DNA from: Coprococcus phoceensis
GTDB taxonomy: Bacteria; Bacillota; Clostridia; Lachnospirales; Lachnospiraceae
Length of the DNA: 64,000 nt
NCBI RefSeq assembly: GCF_900104635.1
Contig: NZ_FNWC01000007.1
Span: 2,207,421 to 2,271,420, forward strand
Direction of reading: 5' to 3'
Position numbers and translations under genes: made by a program. The notes under the pieces are model-generated. The model was given only the letters and a program-made list of their open reading frames with translations. It searched no databases and had not been told where the DNA came from. This document shows, piece after piece, positions 51,856 to 61,500 of the stretch. Within the stretch, counting starts at the first letter, position 1. Each line of letters begins with the position of its first letter.

Positions 51856-53007
51856 TGCGTTCTTATCCATATTATCTTTTGTCACCCATGTATATCCACT
51901 GTCGATCACCGCTTCATTGCCAAGCCCCAACACATCTCTTACCGCTGCAACAACAGTCGCATATCCCATTCCATACGGATTCTGTACAATCAGCCCATTC
52001 ACCTTTCCTTCTTTTAACAGCTTCATCTGATCGTTTCCACCATCAAATCCAACCACACTCAGATCATCCCGATCCACCTCAGTCAACACATCTGTCACCA
52101 GTTTTGTCGCGCTCAGATTCATCGCACAAATCCCTTTCAAATTCGGATGCTGCTCTAAAATATATTTTATAACATCTTCCTGTGTCAGTGATTCCGCCTG
52201 AATCTCTTCTTCTCCTTCTGCTTTAGCTGCATTCTTTTCTTCTGCAATTGCCTTTGCCTTCTCCTCTAACTGATCCATGTAATACACATCTACGATCTGC
52301 ACATTCGGATACGATGCTGCAATCTCATCCTGGAACCCTTTTTCTCTTTCCTGTGTATTCATAGCCTGAGAATCCGGCATGATCAATGCCACTTCCCCAT
52401 TTTCATCCATAATAGAAGCAAGTTTTGACGCTGCCGTCTTTGCAGCCTCTTGGTTGTTCGTAGAACATGTCGCTACCACTCCCTGATACTCACTTCCCGA
52501 ATCAAATGCAACAATCGGAATATCATTTTCTGCCGCAAGATCAAATTGTACCTCGCATGCTGTCGCATCTACTACTGAAATTCCAACCGCAACCGGGTAT
52601 CTGGCAAGCTCTTCATCCAAAATATTAACCTGTTCATCCACATCGTCGCTCTCGCTTGGCCCACTGTAATTCAGACGTACTTTGTCATCCCCTTTATACC
52701 CAAGCATAGAATTGATGTCCGCAACTGCTCTTTCCGCTCCCTCTTTCACTTCATTCCAATAACTGTCATTGCTGTTTCTTCCTATAATAGAAATATATGA
52801 TCCCGGTTCTAAATTCAGATTCTCAACATTGGAATATGCAATTGGGCGGAGCACATCAAGTTTACTCTGATTCTCATTCTCTTCCTTCCCGGTCTTATCC
52901 ACTGTTGTCTGCTGCTCTTCCCCGTCGTTTATTGTTTTTTTTGAGCACGCAGTTCCCATTAAAGTAATACAAAGAATCACTGCGATTATTTTCCATCTTT
53001 TCTTCAT
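51835..53007 (-). CDS. Substrate-binding lipoprotein, periplasmic-binding-protein type (RbsB-like)
   Basis: The 390-residue protein has a lipoprotein signal (ITLMGTAC, Cys21), a Gln/Glu/Asn-rich linker and a two-lobed type I binding-protein fold (about 70-385; PGSYISIIGRNSND, IPIVAFDSGSEY, DLSVVGFDGGNDQMKLLKEG). An Ala/Glu-rich insertion (EEKNAAKAEGEEEIQAES) is unusual. No ABC-transporter genes adjoin, so it may serve a distant transporter or act as a sensor partner for the convergent kinase. Confidence 0.82.
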   Translation of the reverse strand: MKKRWKIIAVILCITLMGTACSKKTINDGEEQQTTVDKTGKEENENQSKLDVLRPIAYSNVENLNLEPGSYISIIGRNSNDSYWNEVKEGAERAVADINSMLGYKGDDKVRLNYSGPSESDDVDEQVNILDEELARYPVAVGISVVDATACEVQFDLAAENDIPIVAFDSGSEYQGVVATCSTNNQEAAKTAASKLASIMDENGEVALIMPDSQAMNTQEREKGFQDEIAASYPNVQIVDVYYMDQLEEKAKAIAEEKNAAKAEGEEEIQAESLTQEDVIKYILEQHPNLKGICAMNLSATKLVTDVLTEVDRDDLSVVGFDGGNDQMKLLKEGKVNGLIVQNPYGMGYATVVAAVRDVLGLGNEAVIDSGYTWVTKDNMDKNAIKRMLY

Positions 53008-53117
53008 ATTTATAGTTCTCCTAAGTCAATTCTTAATTTTATCCTTTATCACTATACACCAAAATCTTCAAAAATGGGATAAATTATTTCTTAAATTTTT
53101 CTGCATAACCCAATATT

Positions 53118-53135
53118 TTGATAAATTTTTATCAA
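53118..53135. promoter_or_regulatory. Candidate Rex-type redox operator upstream of pflB
   Basis: TTGATAA-ATTT-TTATCAA is a perfect 7-4-7 dyad within a longer 22-base palindrome (53116-53137). The Rex operator form in Clostridia is TTGTTAA-N4-TTAACAA, so this is close in spacing and outline. Confidence 0.4.
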
Positions 53136-53173
53136 AAATTGTATACTGTATCCGTTTTTGTACAATATATGCC

Positions 53174-53203
53174 TTGCGTTAAATTATTATCTAATGTTAT
53201 AAT
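53174..53203 (+). promoter_or_regulatory. Promoter of pflB operon
   Basis: TTGCGT (53174-53179), an 18-base spacer and TATAAT (53198-53203), 65 bases before the pflB start. Confidence 0.6.
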
Positions 53204-53268
53204 AAGCTCGATTGAAATACTATTCATTTTTTATTTAATAAATTATATCTAACAGGAGGATTTTACCA

Positions 53269-55380
53269 ATGGAAAAAAATTGGAATTCTAATTGGGACGG
53301 GTTCAAACCAGGACGTTGGAACCGTACATCTGTAAATGTCCGCAACTTTATTCAGGAGAACTACACTCCATATGAAGGAGATGACTCTTTCTTAGCAGGA
53401 CCTACAGAAGCTACTACAAAACTTTGGGCTCAGGTTATGGACCTTTCTAAACAAGAGCGTGAAGCTGGCGGAGTATTAGATATGGATACAAAGATCGTAT
53501 CTACTATTACTTCTCACGGACCGGGATACTTAGACAAAGACTTAGAGCAGATCGTTGGTTTCCAGACAGATAAACCTTTCAAACGTTCTCTTCAGCCATT
53601 TGGTGGTATCCGTATGGCTCAGAATGCATGCCATGAAAATGGATACGAAGTAGATCCTGAAGTTGTAAAAATCTTTACTGAATATAGAAAGACACATAAT
53701 CAGGGTGTATTTGATGCTTACACACCAGAGATGAGATTAGCCAGAAAATCAGCTATCATCACAGGTCTTCCGGATGCTTACGGACGTGGACGTATCATCG
53801 GTGACTACCGTCGTGTTGCATTATACGGAACAGACTGGTTGATCGAAGACAAAAAACAACAGCTTGCTACTTCTTTAGTAAGAATGACTGGTGAAAATAT
53901 CCGTCTTCGTGAAGAATTATCAGAACAGATCCGTGCACTTGGAGATTTAGCAAAATTAGGTCAGATCTACGGATATGACATTTCTAAACCAGCTGCTAAC
54001 GCAAAAGAAGCTATCCAGTGGTTATACTTTGGATACCTTGCAGCTGTTAAAGAGCAAAACGGTGCTGCAATGAGTCTTGGACGTACTTCTACATTCCTTG
54101 ATATCTATATCCAGCGTGACTTAGACAGAGGATTGATCACAGAAGAACAGGCTCAGGAATACATTGACCACTTCATCATGAAGTTACGTCTTGTTAAATT
54201 TGCTCGTACACCAGAGTACAATGCATTATTCTCAGGTGACCCAACATGGGTAACAGAGTCTATCGGTGGTGTTGGTGTTGACGGACGTCCGCTTGTTACA
54301 AAGACATCTTTCCGTTACCTTCACACATTAGATAACTTAGGTACAGCTCCAGAACCAAACTTAACAGTACTTTGGTCAACACGTTTACCAAAAGCATTCA
54401 AAGAATACTGTGCTAAGATGTCAATTAAATCATCTTCTATCCAATATGAAAATGATGATTTAATGCGTCAGACTCACGGAGATGACTACGCAATTGCTTG
54501 CTGTGTATCTTCTATGAAAGTTGGTAAAGAGATGCAGTTCTTCGGAGCTCGTGCAAACCTTGCAAAATGTTTATTATACGCAATCAACGGTGGTGTTGAC
54601 GAGAAACTGAAAGTTCAAGTTGGACCAAAATACCGTCCGGTTGAAGGCGATGTGCTTAATTACGATGATGTAATGGAAAAATTCGATGACATGATGGAAT
54701 GGTTAGCAGGACTTTATGTAAATACATTGAACATCATCCACTACATGCATGACAAATACAGCTACGAAAAACTTCAGATGGCTCTTCATGACAGAGAAGT
54801 AAAACGTTACTTCGCAACAGGTATTGCAGGACTTTCTGTTGTAGCTGACTCATTAAGCGCTATCAAATACGCAAAAGTAACACCAGTAAGAGATGAAGAC
54901 GGACTAGTTGTAGACTACAAAGTAGAAGGTGAATTCCCTAAATACGGTAACAACGACGATCGTGTTGACGAAATCGCAGTTGAAATCGTTCGTTCATTCA
55001 TGGACAAAGTAAGAAAACACCATACATACCGCCAAGGTGTGCCAACAACTTCTATCTTAACAATTACTTCTAACGTAGTATATGGTAAGAAAACTGGTAA
55101 TACACCAGATGGTAGAAAAATGGGAGAGCCTTTAGCTCCAGGTGCTAACCCAATGCACGGACGTGATACTCACGGTGCTTTAGCATCACTTGCTTCTGTT
55201 GCTAAGATTCCATTCAGACACGCACAAGACGGTATTTCAAATACATTCTCAATCATTCCGGGTGCTCTTGGAAAAGAAGACCAGGTATTCGCTGGAGACT
55301 TAGATCTTGACAGAATCGAAGAATGCGGAAACCAGGCTTGCAATATTCCAAACATCATGGAAAGCATCGACAACGAATAA
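53269..55380 (+). CDS. pflB: Pyruvate formate-lyase, catalytic subunit lacking the glycyl-radical domain
   Basis: This 703-residue protein matches PFL across its length (start [20 protein letters not shown]; catalytic cysteine pair in [20 protein letters not shown]) and splits pyruvate plus CoA into acetyl-CoA and formate. It stops after [20 protein letters not shown] and a short tail, before the glycyl-radical region found in ordinary ~750-residue PFLs. That region is encoded by the next gene. Codon use is strongly biased (GAC, CGT, AAA, GGA), as in highly expressed genes. AGGAGGATTTTACCA precedes the start. Confidence 0.9.
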   Translation: MEKNWNSNWDGFKPGRWNRTSVNVRNFIQENYTPYEGDDSFLAGPTEATTKLWAQVMDLSKQEREAGGVLDMDTKIVSTITSHGPGYLDKDLEQIVGFQTDKPFKRSLQPFGGIRMAQNACHENGYEVDPEVVKIFTEYRKTHNQGVFDAYTPEMRLARKSAIITGLPDAYGRGRIIGDYRRVALYGTDWLIEDKKQQLATSLVRMTGENIRLREELSEQIRALGDLAKLGQIYGYDISKPAANAKEAIQWLYFGYLAAVKEQNGAAMSLGRTSTFLDIYIQRDLDRGLITEEQAQEYIDHFIMKLRLVKFARTPEYNALFSGDPTWVTESIGGVGVDGRPLVTKTSFRYLHTLDNLGTAPEPNLTVLWSTRLPKAFKEYCAKMSIKSSSIQYENDDLMRQTHGDDYAIACCVSSMKVGKEMQFFGARANLAKCLLYAINGGVDEKLKVQVGPKYRPVEGDVLNYDDVMEKFDDMMEWLAGLYVNTLNIIHYMHDKYSYEKLQMALHDREVKRYFATGIAGLSVVADSLSAIKYAKVTPVRDEDGLVVDYKVEGEFPKYGNNDDRVDEIAVEIVRSFMDKVRKHHTYRQGVPTTSILTITSNVVYGKKTGNTPDGRKMGEPLAPGANPMHGRDTHGALASLASVAKIPFRHAQDGISNTFSIIPGALGKEDQVFAGDLDLDRIEECGNQACNIPNIMESIDNE

Positions 55381-55400
55381 GATCGAAGGAGGAATTTAAG

Positions 55401-55643
55401 ATGGCAGTAAATCAACAACAAGTAGATAACTTAGTAAACATGTTAGATGGATACGTAGAACAAGGTGGACACCACTTAAACGTTAACGTATTTACAAGAG
55501 AAACTTTATTAGACGCTCAAAAACATCCTGAAAACTACCCACAATTAACTGTTCGTGTTTCAGGATACGCTGTAAACTTTATCAAATTGACAAAAGAACA
55601 GCAAGACGACGTTATCTCACGTACATTCCACGAAGGTATGTAA
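55401..55643 (+). CDS. grcA: Glycyl-radical subunit of split pyruvate formate-lyase (GrcA-like)
   Basis: This 80-residue protein ([20 protein letters not shown] ... ) contains [20 protein letters not shown] and the radical motif [12 protein letters not shown], with the glycine in SGY. It corresponds to the C-terminal domain of PFL and to E. coli GrcA/YfiD. It has its own AAGGAGGAATTTAAG ribosome site 20 bases after the pflB stop and strong codon bias, so the split looks natural, not a sequencing error. Here it is probably an obligatory partner of the upstream subunit. Confidence 0.9.
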   Translation: MAVNQQQVDNLVNMLDGYVEQGGHHLNVNVFTRETLLDAQKHPENYPQLTVRVSGYAVNFIKLTKEQQDDVISRTFHEGM

Positions 55644-55660
55644 GCGATAAAGTTCACACA

Positions 55661-55716
55661 TTAGTAAAAGCCGGACAGGGTCATGCTCGCATGGAAACCT
55701 GGCCGGTTTTCTACTA
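55661..55716 (+). terminator. Terminator/attenuator between glycyl-radical subunit and activase
   Basis: CCGGACAGG (55671-55679) pairs with CCTGGCCGG (55698-55706), extended by TTAGTA/TACTAA, followed by TTTTCT. It would reduce read-through into pflA. Confidence 0.65.
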
Positions 55717-55769
55717 ATGAGATGGACGAACGTATATGAGCAAACATAGTTGCAAAAGGAGACTTTTTT

Positions 55770-56522
55770 ATGACCAAAGGTTATATTCATTCTATCGAGA
55801 GCTGTGGTACAGTAGATGGTCCCGGAATCCGTTATGTAATCTTTTTCCAAGGTTGTCCTATGAGATGTCTCTATTGTCATAATCCAGACACTTGGGAACC
55901 AAACAAAGGCACTCAGATGACCGTAGATGAAGTGTTAGAAGGTTTCTACAGTAATATGCCATTCTATCACAACGGTGGTGTTACTGTGACCGGCGGAGAG
56001 CCTATGATGCAGATGGATTTTCTCATTGAACTATTTACCAAACTTCACAAAGATGGAATTCACACTTGTATTGATTCTTCCGGCATTATGTTTCAACCAG
56101 ATAATGAGACATTTATGAATAAACTGGATACTCTTCTTGAAGTGACAGATTTAATCATGCTTGACATCAAACACATTAACCCTCAAAAACATAAAGAGCT
56201 TACCGCTCATTCGAATGAGCGTATTCTTGCATTTGCAAAATATCTTGATGAAAAGCATATTCCAGTCTGGATTCGTCATGTTGTAGTTCCAGGGATTACT
56301 TTATACAAAGAATATTTAGAAGAATTAGGACATTTTCTTGGCACACTGAACAATGTCCATGCACTGGACGTGCTTCCGTATCATTCCATGGGAAAAGTAA
56401 AATATGAAAATCTTAATATGGATTATCCTTTAAAAGATACACCGGAAGCAACTAAGGAAGAGGCAGCAGCAGCAAAAAATATCATTTTGTCTGCCTATAA
56501 ATGTACTAAATTGAAAGCATAA
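55770..56522 (+). CDS. pflA: Pyruvate formate-lyase activating enzyme (radical SAM)
   Basis: This 250-residue enzyme has the CxxxCxxC cluster motif (GCPMRCLYCHNPDTW) near residue 30, the GGE-type SAM motif (VTVTGGEPMMQ) and DLIMLDIKHINP. It makes the glycyl radical, here presumably on the separate small subunit. AAAGGAGACTTTTTT precedes the ATG. Confidence 0.92.
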   Translation: MTKGYIHSIESCGTVDGPGIRYVIFFQGCPMRCLYCHNPDTWEPNKGTQMTVDEVLEGFYSNMPFYHNGGVTVTGGEPMMQMDFLIELFTKLHKDGIHTCIDSSGIMFQPDNETFMNKLDTLLEVTDLIMLDIKHINPQKHKELTAHSNERILAFAKYLDEKHIPVWIRHVVVPGITLYKEYLEELGHFLGTLNNVHALDVLPYHSMGKVKYENLNMDYPLKDTPEATKEEAAAAKNIILSAYKCTKLKA

Positions 56523-56616
56523 AATCGCTTGTATATTTAGTCTGTTTGTATTAAAATAAATGAAAGGGTAGATATATTTCATATCTATCAAATGTACAAA
56601 AAGGAGGATACATACT

Positions 56617-56787
56617 ATGGCACACGTAATTAGTGATGAATGCGTAAGCTGTGGAGCTTGCGAAGCTGAATGTCCTGTAGGAGCTATTTCTCAGGGTGCT
56701 GACCACTATGAAATCGATAAAGATGCATGTGTTGACTGTGGCGCTTGTGCAGCACAATGCCCAACAGGAGCAATTTCTGCTGAATAA
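56617..56787 (+). CDS. 2[4Fe-4S] ferredoxin
   Basis: This 56-residue protein (MAHVISDECVSCGACEAECP ... ) has two CxxCxxCxxxCP motifs, the second CVDCGACAAQCP, the classic clostridial ferredoxin pattern. It carries electrons at low potential in fermentation and could supply the activase upstream. AAAAGGAGGATACATACT precedes the ATG, and the codon use is that of a highly expressed gene. Confidence 0.93.
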   Translation: MAHVISDECVSCGACEAECPVGAISQGADHYEIDKDACVDCGACAAQCPTGAISAE

Positions 56788-56816
56788 TAAATAATCGAAA
56801 AGTGATCACAAAGTTT

Positions 56817-56853
56817 AAAAGTGTCGCAGATTTTTAGTCTGTGGCACTTTTTA
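56817..56853 (+). terminator. Terminator after ferredoxin gene
   Basis: AAAAGTGTCGCAGA and TCTGTGGCACTTTT pair with one wobble, ending in a T run. Confidence 0.7.
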
Positions 56854-57005
56854 TATTACACTCATGCCTGAATAAGTTTTTTAAGAATTCCTCTGTATAT
56901 AAAATACTATATGATTTTTAGCCTCGAATATTTGACTTGATTTAGATTTGTAACAGACTGGCAGATAAAAATTATCTGCCATAAAAGACCTGTTCTATGA
57001 TTGTT

Positions 57006-57749
57006 TCACTGTGGCAAAAACACGAGCTGCTTCCGCAGAGAATCTGATAAACTTCCGAGTTTGCCCAACAATCTCACAATGGTTTCTTTCTGCATTTCTT
57101 GCTTTCCTTCATTTCTTCCAACAACTCTTTCTTCGCTCAGCATCTCTTGAAAAACCATAAATCTTTCCCCCATTTCCCGGTTGACTTTAATCTTTTCAAT
57201 CGTTTTTTGAAGTTGTCTTACAAATGGATCTTCCGACTCTTCTTTGCTCTCCTTCAAGTCTGCTTTTACGAACTTCAAAAAGTTGACCAGACTTTCAGAT
57301 ACTTCCTGAGGATTCTCCCCACGTGTACTCAGGAAAATGGTATACCTCTCATCTCCAAGATCGACCGCGCTCTCCTCCTCGCAGATATTGCAGAACGTAT
57401 ATTTATATTTTTTATCTCCAAACGGATCAAAGTCACAGATAAAAATGACATACGCCGGCGGAAGATCCTCATAGTCTCTTCCGGAAAGCAACAAATCCAT
57501 ATCCATCTGACCGTGATAATATCTGCTTCGCTTTCCTAAATGCGGTGTGCTTGCCGCCTGCATCTCAACATTATAGCATGTCTGTTCTTCATCCTGGGCA
57601 TAAATGTCAAGACGCACCCCTTTATACTCCGGATGATAGACAACACTCTTCTCCTTGCTAATTTCAACGCGGGCAATCGGAAATCCTAAAACCATCTCCA
57701 GATTTCCCTCCATTTCTACAGAGGAATTCTTATTGACATCATAGCACAC
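57006..57749 (-). CDS. Rpn/PD-(D/E)XK nuclease-family transposase-like protein, N-terminus probably shortened
   Basis: This 247-residue protein has MVLGFPIARVEISKEKSVVY, then YKGVRLDIYAQDEEQTCYNVEMQ with the D ... ExQ nuclease residues and PPAYVIFICDFDPFGDKKYK, typical of the Lachnospiraceae PD-(D/E)XK family related to RpnA. Family members usually have about 30 more residues before this point; here an unrelated short start (MCYDVNKNSSVEMEG) replaces them. It may be a decayed copy. The nuclease residues are present. Confidence 0.7.
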   Translation of the reverse strand: MCYDVNKNSSVEMEGNLEMVLGFPIARVEISKEKSVVYHPEYKGVRLDIYAQDEEQTCYNVEMQAASTPHLGKRSRYYHGQMDMDLLLSGRDYEDLPPAYVIFICDFDPFGDKKYKYTFCNICEEESAVDLGDERYTIFLSTRGENPQEVSESLVNFLKFVKADLKESKEESEDPFVRQLQKTIEKIKVNREMGERFMVFQEMLSEERVVGRNEGKQEMQKETIVRLLGKLGSLSDSLRKQLVFLPQ

Positions 57750-57877
57750 CGATACTTTAAATACAATGAAAAGTTCTGTCGAAATTTGATGAGCGTTTTT
57801 TTACAGCTTATGGACAATCTTATGGTATGATATATATGTTACATATTCATTCTAATTTAATAGGGGGTTAATATTGT

Positions 57878-58465
57878 ATGGGCGAAGTTCATTATATGAT
57901 TTCAGAAGCTGCCAAACGTGTAAATGTTGAAACCCATGTTTTAAGATATTGGGAAGAAGAACTTTCACTATCTATAGGGCGCACAGAAATGGGACATCGA
58001 TACTATACAGAAGATGACATACAGCTTTTTTGCTGTATCAAAGAACTAAAAGAACAAGGGATACAGTTAAAGGAGTTAAAGGGACTCATCCCTGATATGC
58101 TGCGAACGAGAGACAAACTTAAACTTCAAAAAGAACCTAAAGAAGATCCAACCGTTTCAAATTCGGTTTCCGAGGAGCAACTGGACATGGCTTCTAATGC
58201 ATCATTAGAAAAGATTCAACTGCAAATAGAAGAAATCTTTCAACATGCGATGCTTGAAAACAATAAGATTCTGGAAGAATCTGTAAGCCAGTCCATTTCT
58301 CAAGCAATTATCAAAGAAATGAATTACCTGTTTCAAGCTCAGGACCGGCAGGAAGAGGACCGTTATAAAAAACTTGATCATCTAATCCGTCAACAGCAGA
58401 CTTATCGCAAAGAATCTGCACGTTCCGCTCCTATCAGGAAATTAAGAAAACTGTTTGAAATGTGA
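57878..58465 (+). CDS. MerR-family transcriptional regulator
   Basis: The 195-residue protein has an N-terminal MerR winged-helix (about 5-72; MISEAAKRVNVETHVLRYWE and GHRYYTEDDIQLFCCIKELK), a low-complexity linker and a helical C-terminal part (QRQEEDRYKKLDHLIRQQQ). No metal-binding cysteines or drug-binding domain are visible, so the effector is unknown; similar proteins in Firmicutes are related to chromosome-anchoring RacA-like regulators. GGGGG lies upstream of the ATG. A terminator follows. Confidence 0.8.
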   Translation: MGEVHYMISEAAKRVNVETHVLRYWEEELSLSIGRTEMGHRYYTEDDIQLFCCIKELKEQGIQLKELKGLIPDMLRTRDKLKLQKEPKEDPTVSNSVSEEQLDMASNASLEKIQLQIEEIFQHAMLENNKILEESVSQSISQAIIKEMNYLFQAQDRQEEDRYKKLDHLIRQQQTYRKESARSAPIRKLRKLFEM

Positions 58466-58470
58466 ATAAA

Positions 58471-58492
58471 GGCGGTTCATCCTTGAACCGCC
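58471..58492. terminator. Terminator between MerR gene and GH95 gene
   Basis: GGCGGTTCA-tcct-TGAACCGCC lies between two convergent genes. Confidence 0.65.
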
Positions 58493-58502
58493 TCACTTCA
58501 TT

Positions 58503-61500
58503 TTAATATCTTCTTTTTCTTCTGACTATTACAATTCCAAATCCCGCTACAACCATAGCTAACATCATCCAGACAACTGTACTGCTGTCTCCTGTTACTG
58601 GTGTCTCTTTATCCGGTTGATTTTTATCCGGTTTTTCCGCTTCTGGTTTTCCCGTTTCCGGTTTTCCTGGTGTCGGAGTATCTACTTTCTTCAAAAGTTT
58701 TTTCGCTTCCTCGAACTTACTTGTGAGATTAGAAAGAACTCCATCTACATCGTCCTGTGTCGCCTTATCATCATTGTATACGCTCCGTGCGTCTTCCAGA
58801 ATAGATTTTAATGTTTCCTTATATGCCTCGATTGACTTCTCTGTATAAACAGTATCTTTCAGACTTTCTGTAAACTTGTCTACCTCAGCCAGCTTGTCTT
58901 TCAATGCTGTCTTATCTACTTCCTCTGGATCCGGGTCTACTGCTACTTTCTCCAAAAGTTTCTGCGCATCTTTAAACTTACTGTTCAATGCCTTCACAGC
59001 ATTATCAACTTCATCCTGTGTCGCTTTCTCATTTCCATAGACTTCTTTTGCATCTTCAAGTGTATCGTTCAAAGCTGCCTTGTATGCTTCGATTGACTCT
59101 TTTGTATACTCTGTGTCTGTCAAAGCATCTGTAAAAGCATTTACTTCGTCTAACTTGTCTTTCAATGCTGTCTTATCTACAACAATGGATGGTTTGTCTG
59201 TTTCTGTAAGCACATAGCTTTCACCTTCTGTCGTCTCAAATGTCACGCGGCCGTCTTTCCCTTCAACACCTGATACAGCTACTTTGTTTCCTTTGCTGTC
59301 TCTTACATCGACATATTTCCAATCTCCAGCCTGTACTGTACATGTTCCGCCATTGTTTGAAACAATCTTAGCCTCTGTCAGCGCTCCATCTTTCCAGCTC
59401 TCGCTCACTTCAAAATTGCCTCTTGCAACAAGCCCGCTTACAGATCCTGTTGTCCATTGTTCATCCGGCATAGCTGGAAGCAGATTGATATATCCTGCAT
59501 TTGACTGTAAAAGCATCTCAGCCACACCACTTGTGAATCCAAAGTTTCCGTCAATCTGGTATGGTGCATGAGAATCCCAAAGGTTTGAATAAATACCCGT
59601 TTTAATAAACTGATTGATAATCTGATAAGAATGATTTCCATCACCTGTTCTTGCCCATGTGTTTAATCTTTGTGCGATTCCCCATCCTGTCGCATTATCT
59701 CCACGCGCTGTCAGAGAAACTTTTGCCGCATCCATATACTGTTTATTATCTACAGTTACTAAATCTCCTGGATATACGCCAAGCAAATGTGACATATGAC
59801 GATGTTTCGCGTCAAATGACGGAATTGCACCGTTTGCTGTCTGACCAAATTCGGTCTCATCATACCACTCTTTAATCTGCCCGCTGTCACCGATTTCGAT
59901 TGGTTTTAATCCATCACGGTATTTTGTCCATTCATCAATCTGTTCTTTTGAAACTGTTCCTGCCTCATTTGCATTCAAAGCTTCTGCTGCCTCAATACAA
60001 TCGTTAAACAGCTGCCATACAAGCACGTTTTCATATACGTTTCCTGCTGTATATGGACCATGTTCCGGTGAATATGCCGGAACTGTTACATAACGTTTTG
60101 TTCCATCTGCATCTGTTACTTCTTTTAAGATAGACATGTAGAATTTTGCTTCTTCTTCCATCATTGGGAAAATCTCAGACTCTAATTTTTCCACATCGCC
60201 TGAATACTCATACGCTTCATATACATTCTGCAAAATCCACGGAACTGCTGCCGGAGACCATCCCCAGCTAAACGCCCATCCCGGACAAGTCCATCCAAAT
60301 GGTGTGTTCTGTGTATTTGCCATGAAGCCATTCTGTTTACCATCTGAATTATCAATTCCGAAATATGTAGATGCAGTGATACGTCCTGGTTCACGCAATC
60401 CTTCCACGTAGTCAATCAACGGTTCTGCACACTCTGCCATATTTGTCACATAAGTCGGCCAATAGTTCATCTGAAGATTTACATTCATATGATAGTCACT
60501 TCCCCATGCGACCGGACTATTCGCTGCACCTGTACAATCCAGCCATACTCCCTGCAAGTTTGCCGGCAGTTTATCCCCTTCTCTTGAAGAAGAAATCTGC
60601 AGATAACGTCCATACTGGAAAATCATTGTCTCCAAATAAGCTTTTTCTTCTGTACTTGCATTTCCATCTTTATATGCTTTGATCAATTCATCAATTGTCT
60701 TATCTGACGCCTCCTGACCAAAATCAATTTTTACTCTGTCATAGATGTTTTTATAATCAGCCTGAGCATTTTCTTTTACTTGATCATACCCTTGTTTTGT
60801 TGCATCATCCATCACTTTTTTAACTTCATCTGCAAGTTGCTGATCTGTCTGGCCAGTACGGTATTCCGGATGTACCATCTCATAATCTGTGTCCGCTGTG
60901 ACATAGATATATACTTCTGTCGCATCACTGACAAGAAGTGTTCCTTCTTTTCCTTCTACCGGAGTGACCTCACCGTCTTTTGTTACAACTTTCAACCGCC
61001 CATTTAATTTCAAATCATTGTCTTTCATCTTACCTGCAACAATAATCGAATCGTCCTCTGTTGTATATGTAACTTCTTTTCCAAGAGATTTGTCGCCCGG
61101 CTGATCTACAGGGAAACTTACCTCAAATTCCAATGGACGCATCTCGCCTTCAGAGCCTTTGATTTCCTCCGCTGTCAGTTTCATCGCAATCACATTGTCC
61201 GGATAACTTGCAAAATACTCACGATAGTAATGTGTATTATCTCTGTCATAAGACACTGTCGCAAGCGCTGTATCGATGTCCAATGCTCTCTCGTAGTTTG
61301 TTGTCTCTGTATGTTCCTCTTTATCAGGATCCTCTTCCTTCATTGTAGTTACAATACCGTCAAAAGAGACTTTATTGCCTTTTACACCCTTAATAGTAAG
61401 TGTGTGCTCACCTTTTGTCAGCCCTGCCACATTCACAAGACTTGCTCTTGAAAAAGCAGATGCGTGTGTGTTTACCTCTGTCCACTCCTTCGCATCGTCT

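Noticed and set aside
53116..53137. FNR/CRP-type site upstream of pflB
   Set aside because: Half-sites TTGAT and ATCAA are eight bases apart, not four; the spacing suits a Rex-type site better.
53269..55643. Frameshift or sequencing error splitting a normal PFL
   Set aside because: The second gene has its own strong ribosome site and ATG and starts with an extra N-terminal sequence; the pflB end is a clean tail and not a broken frame.
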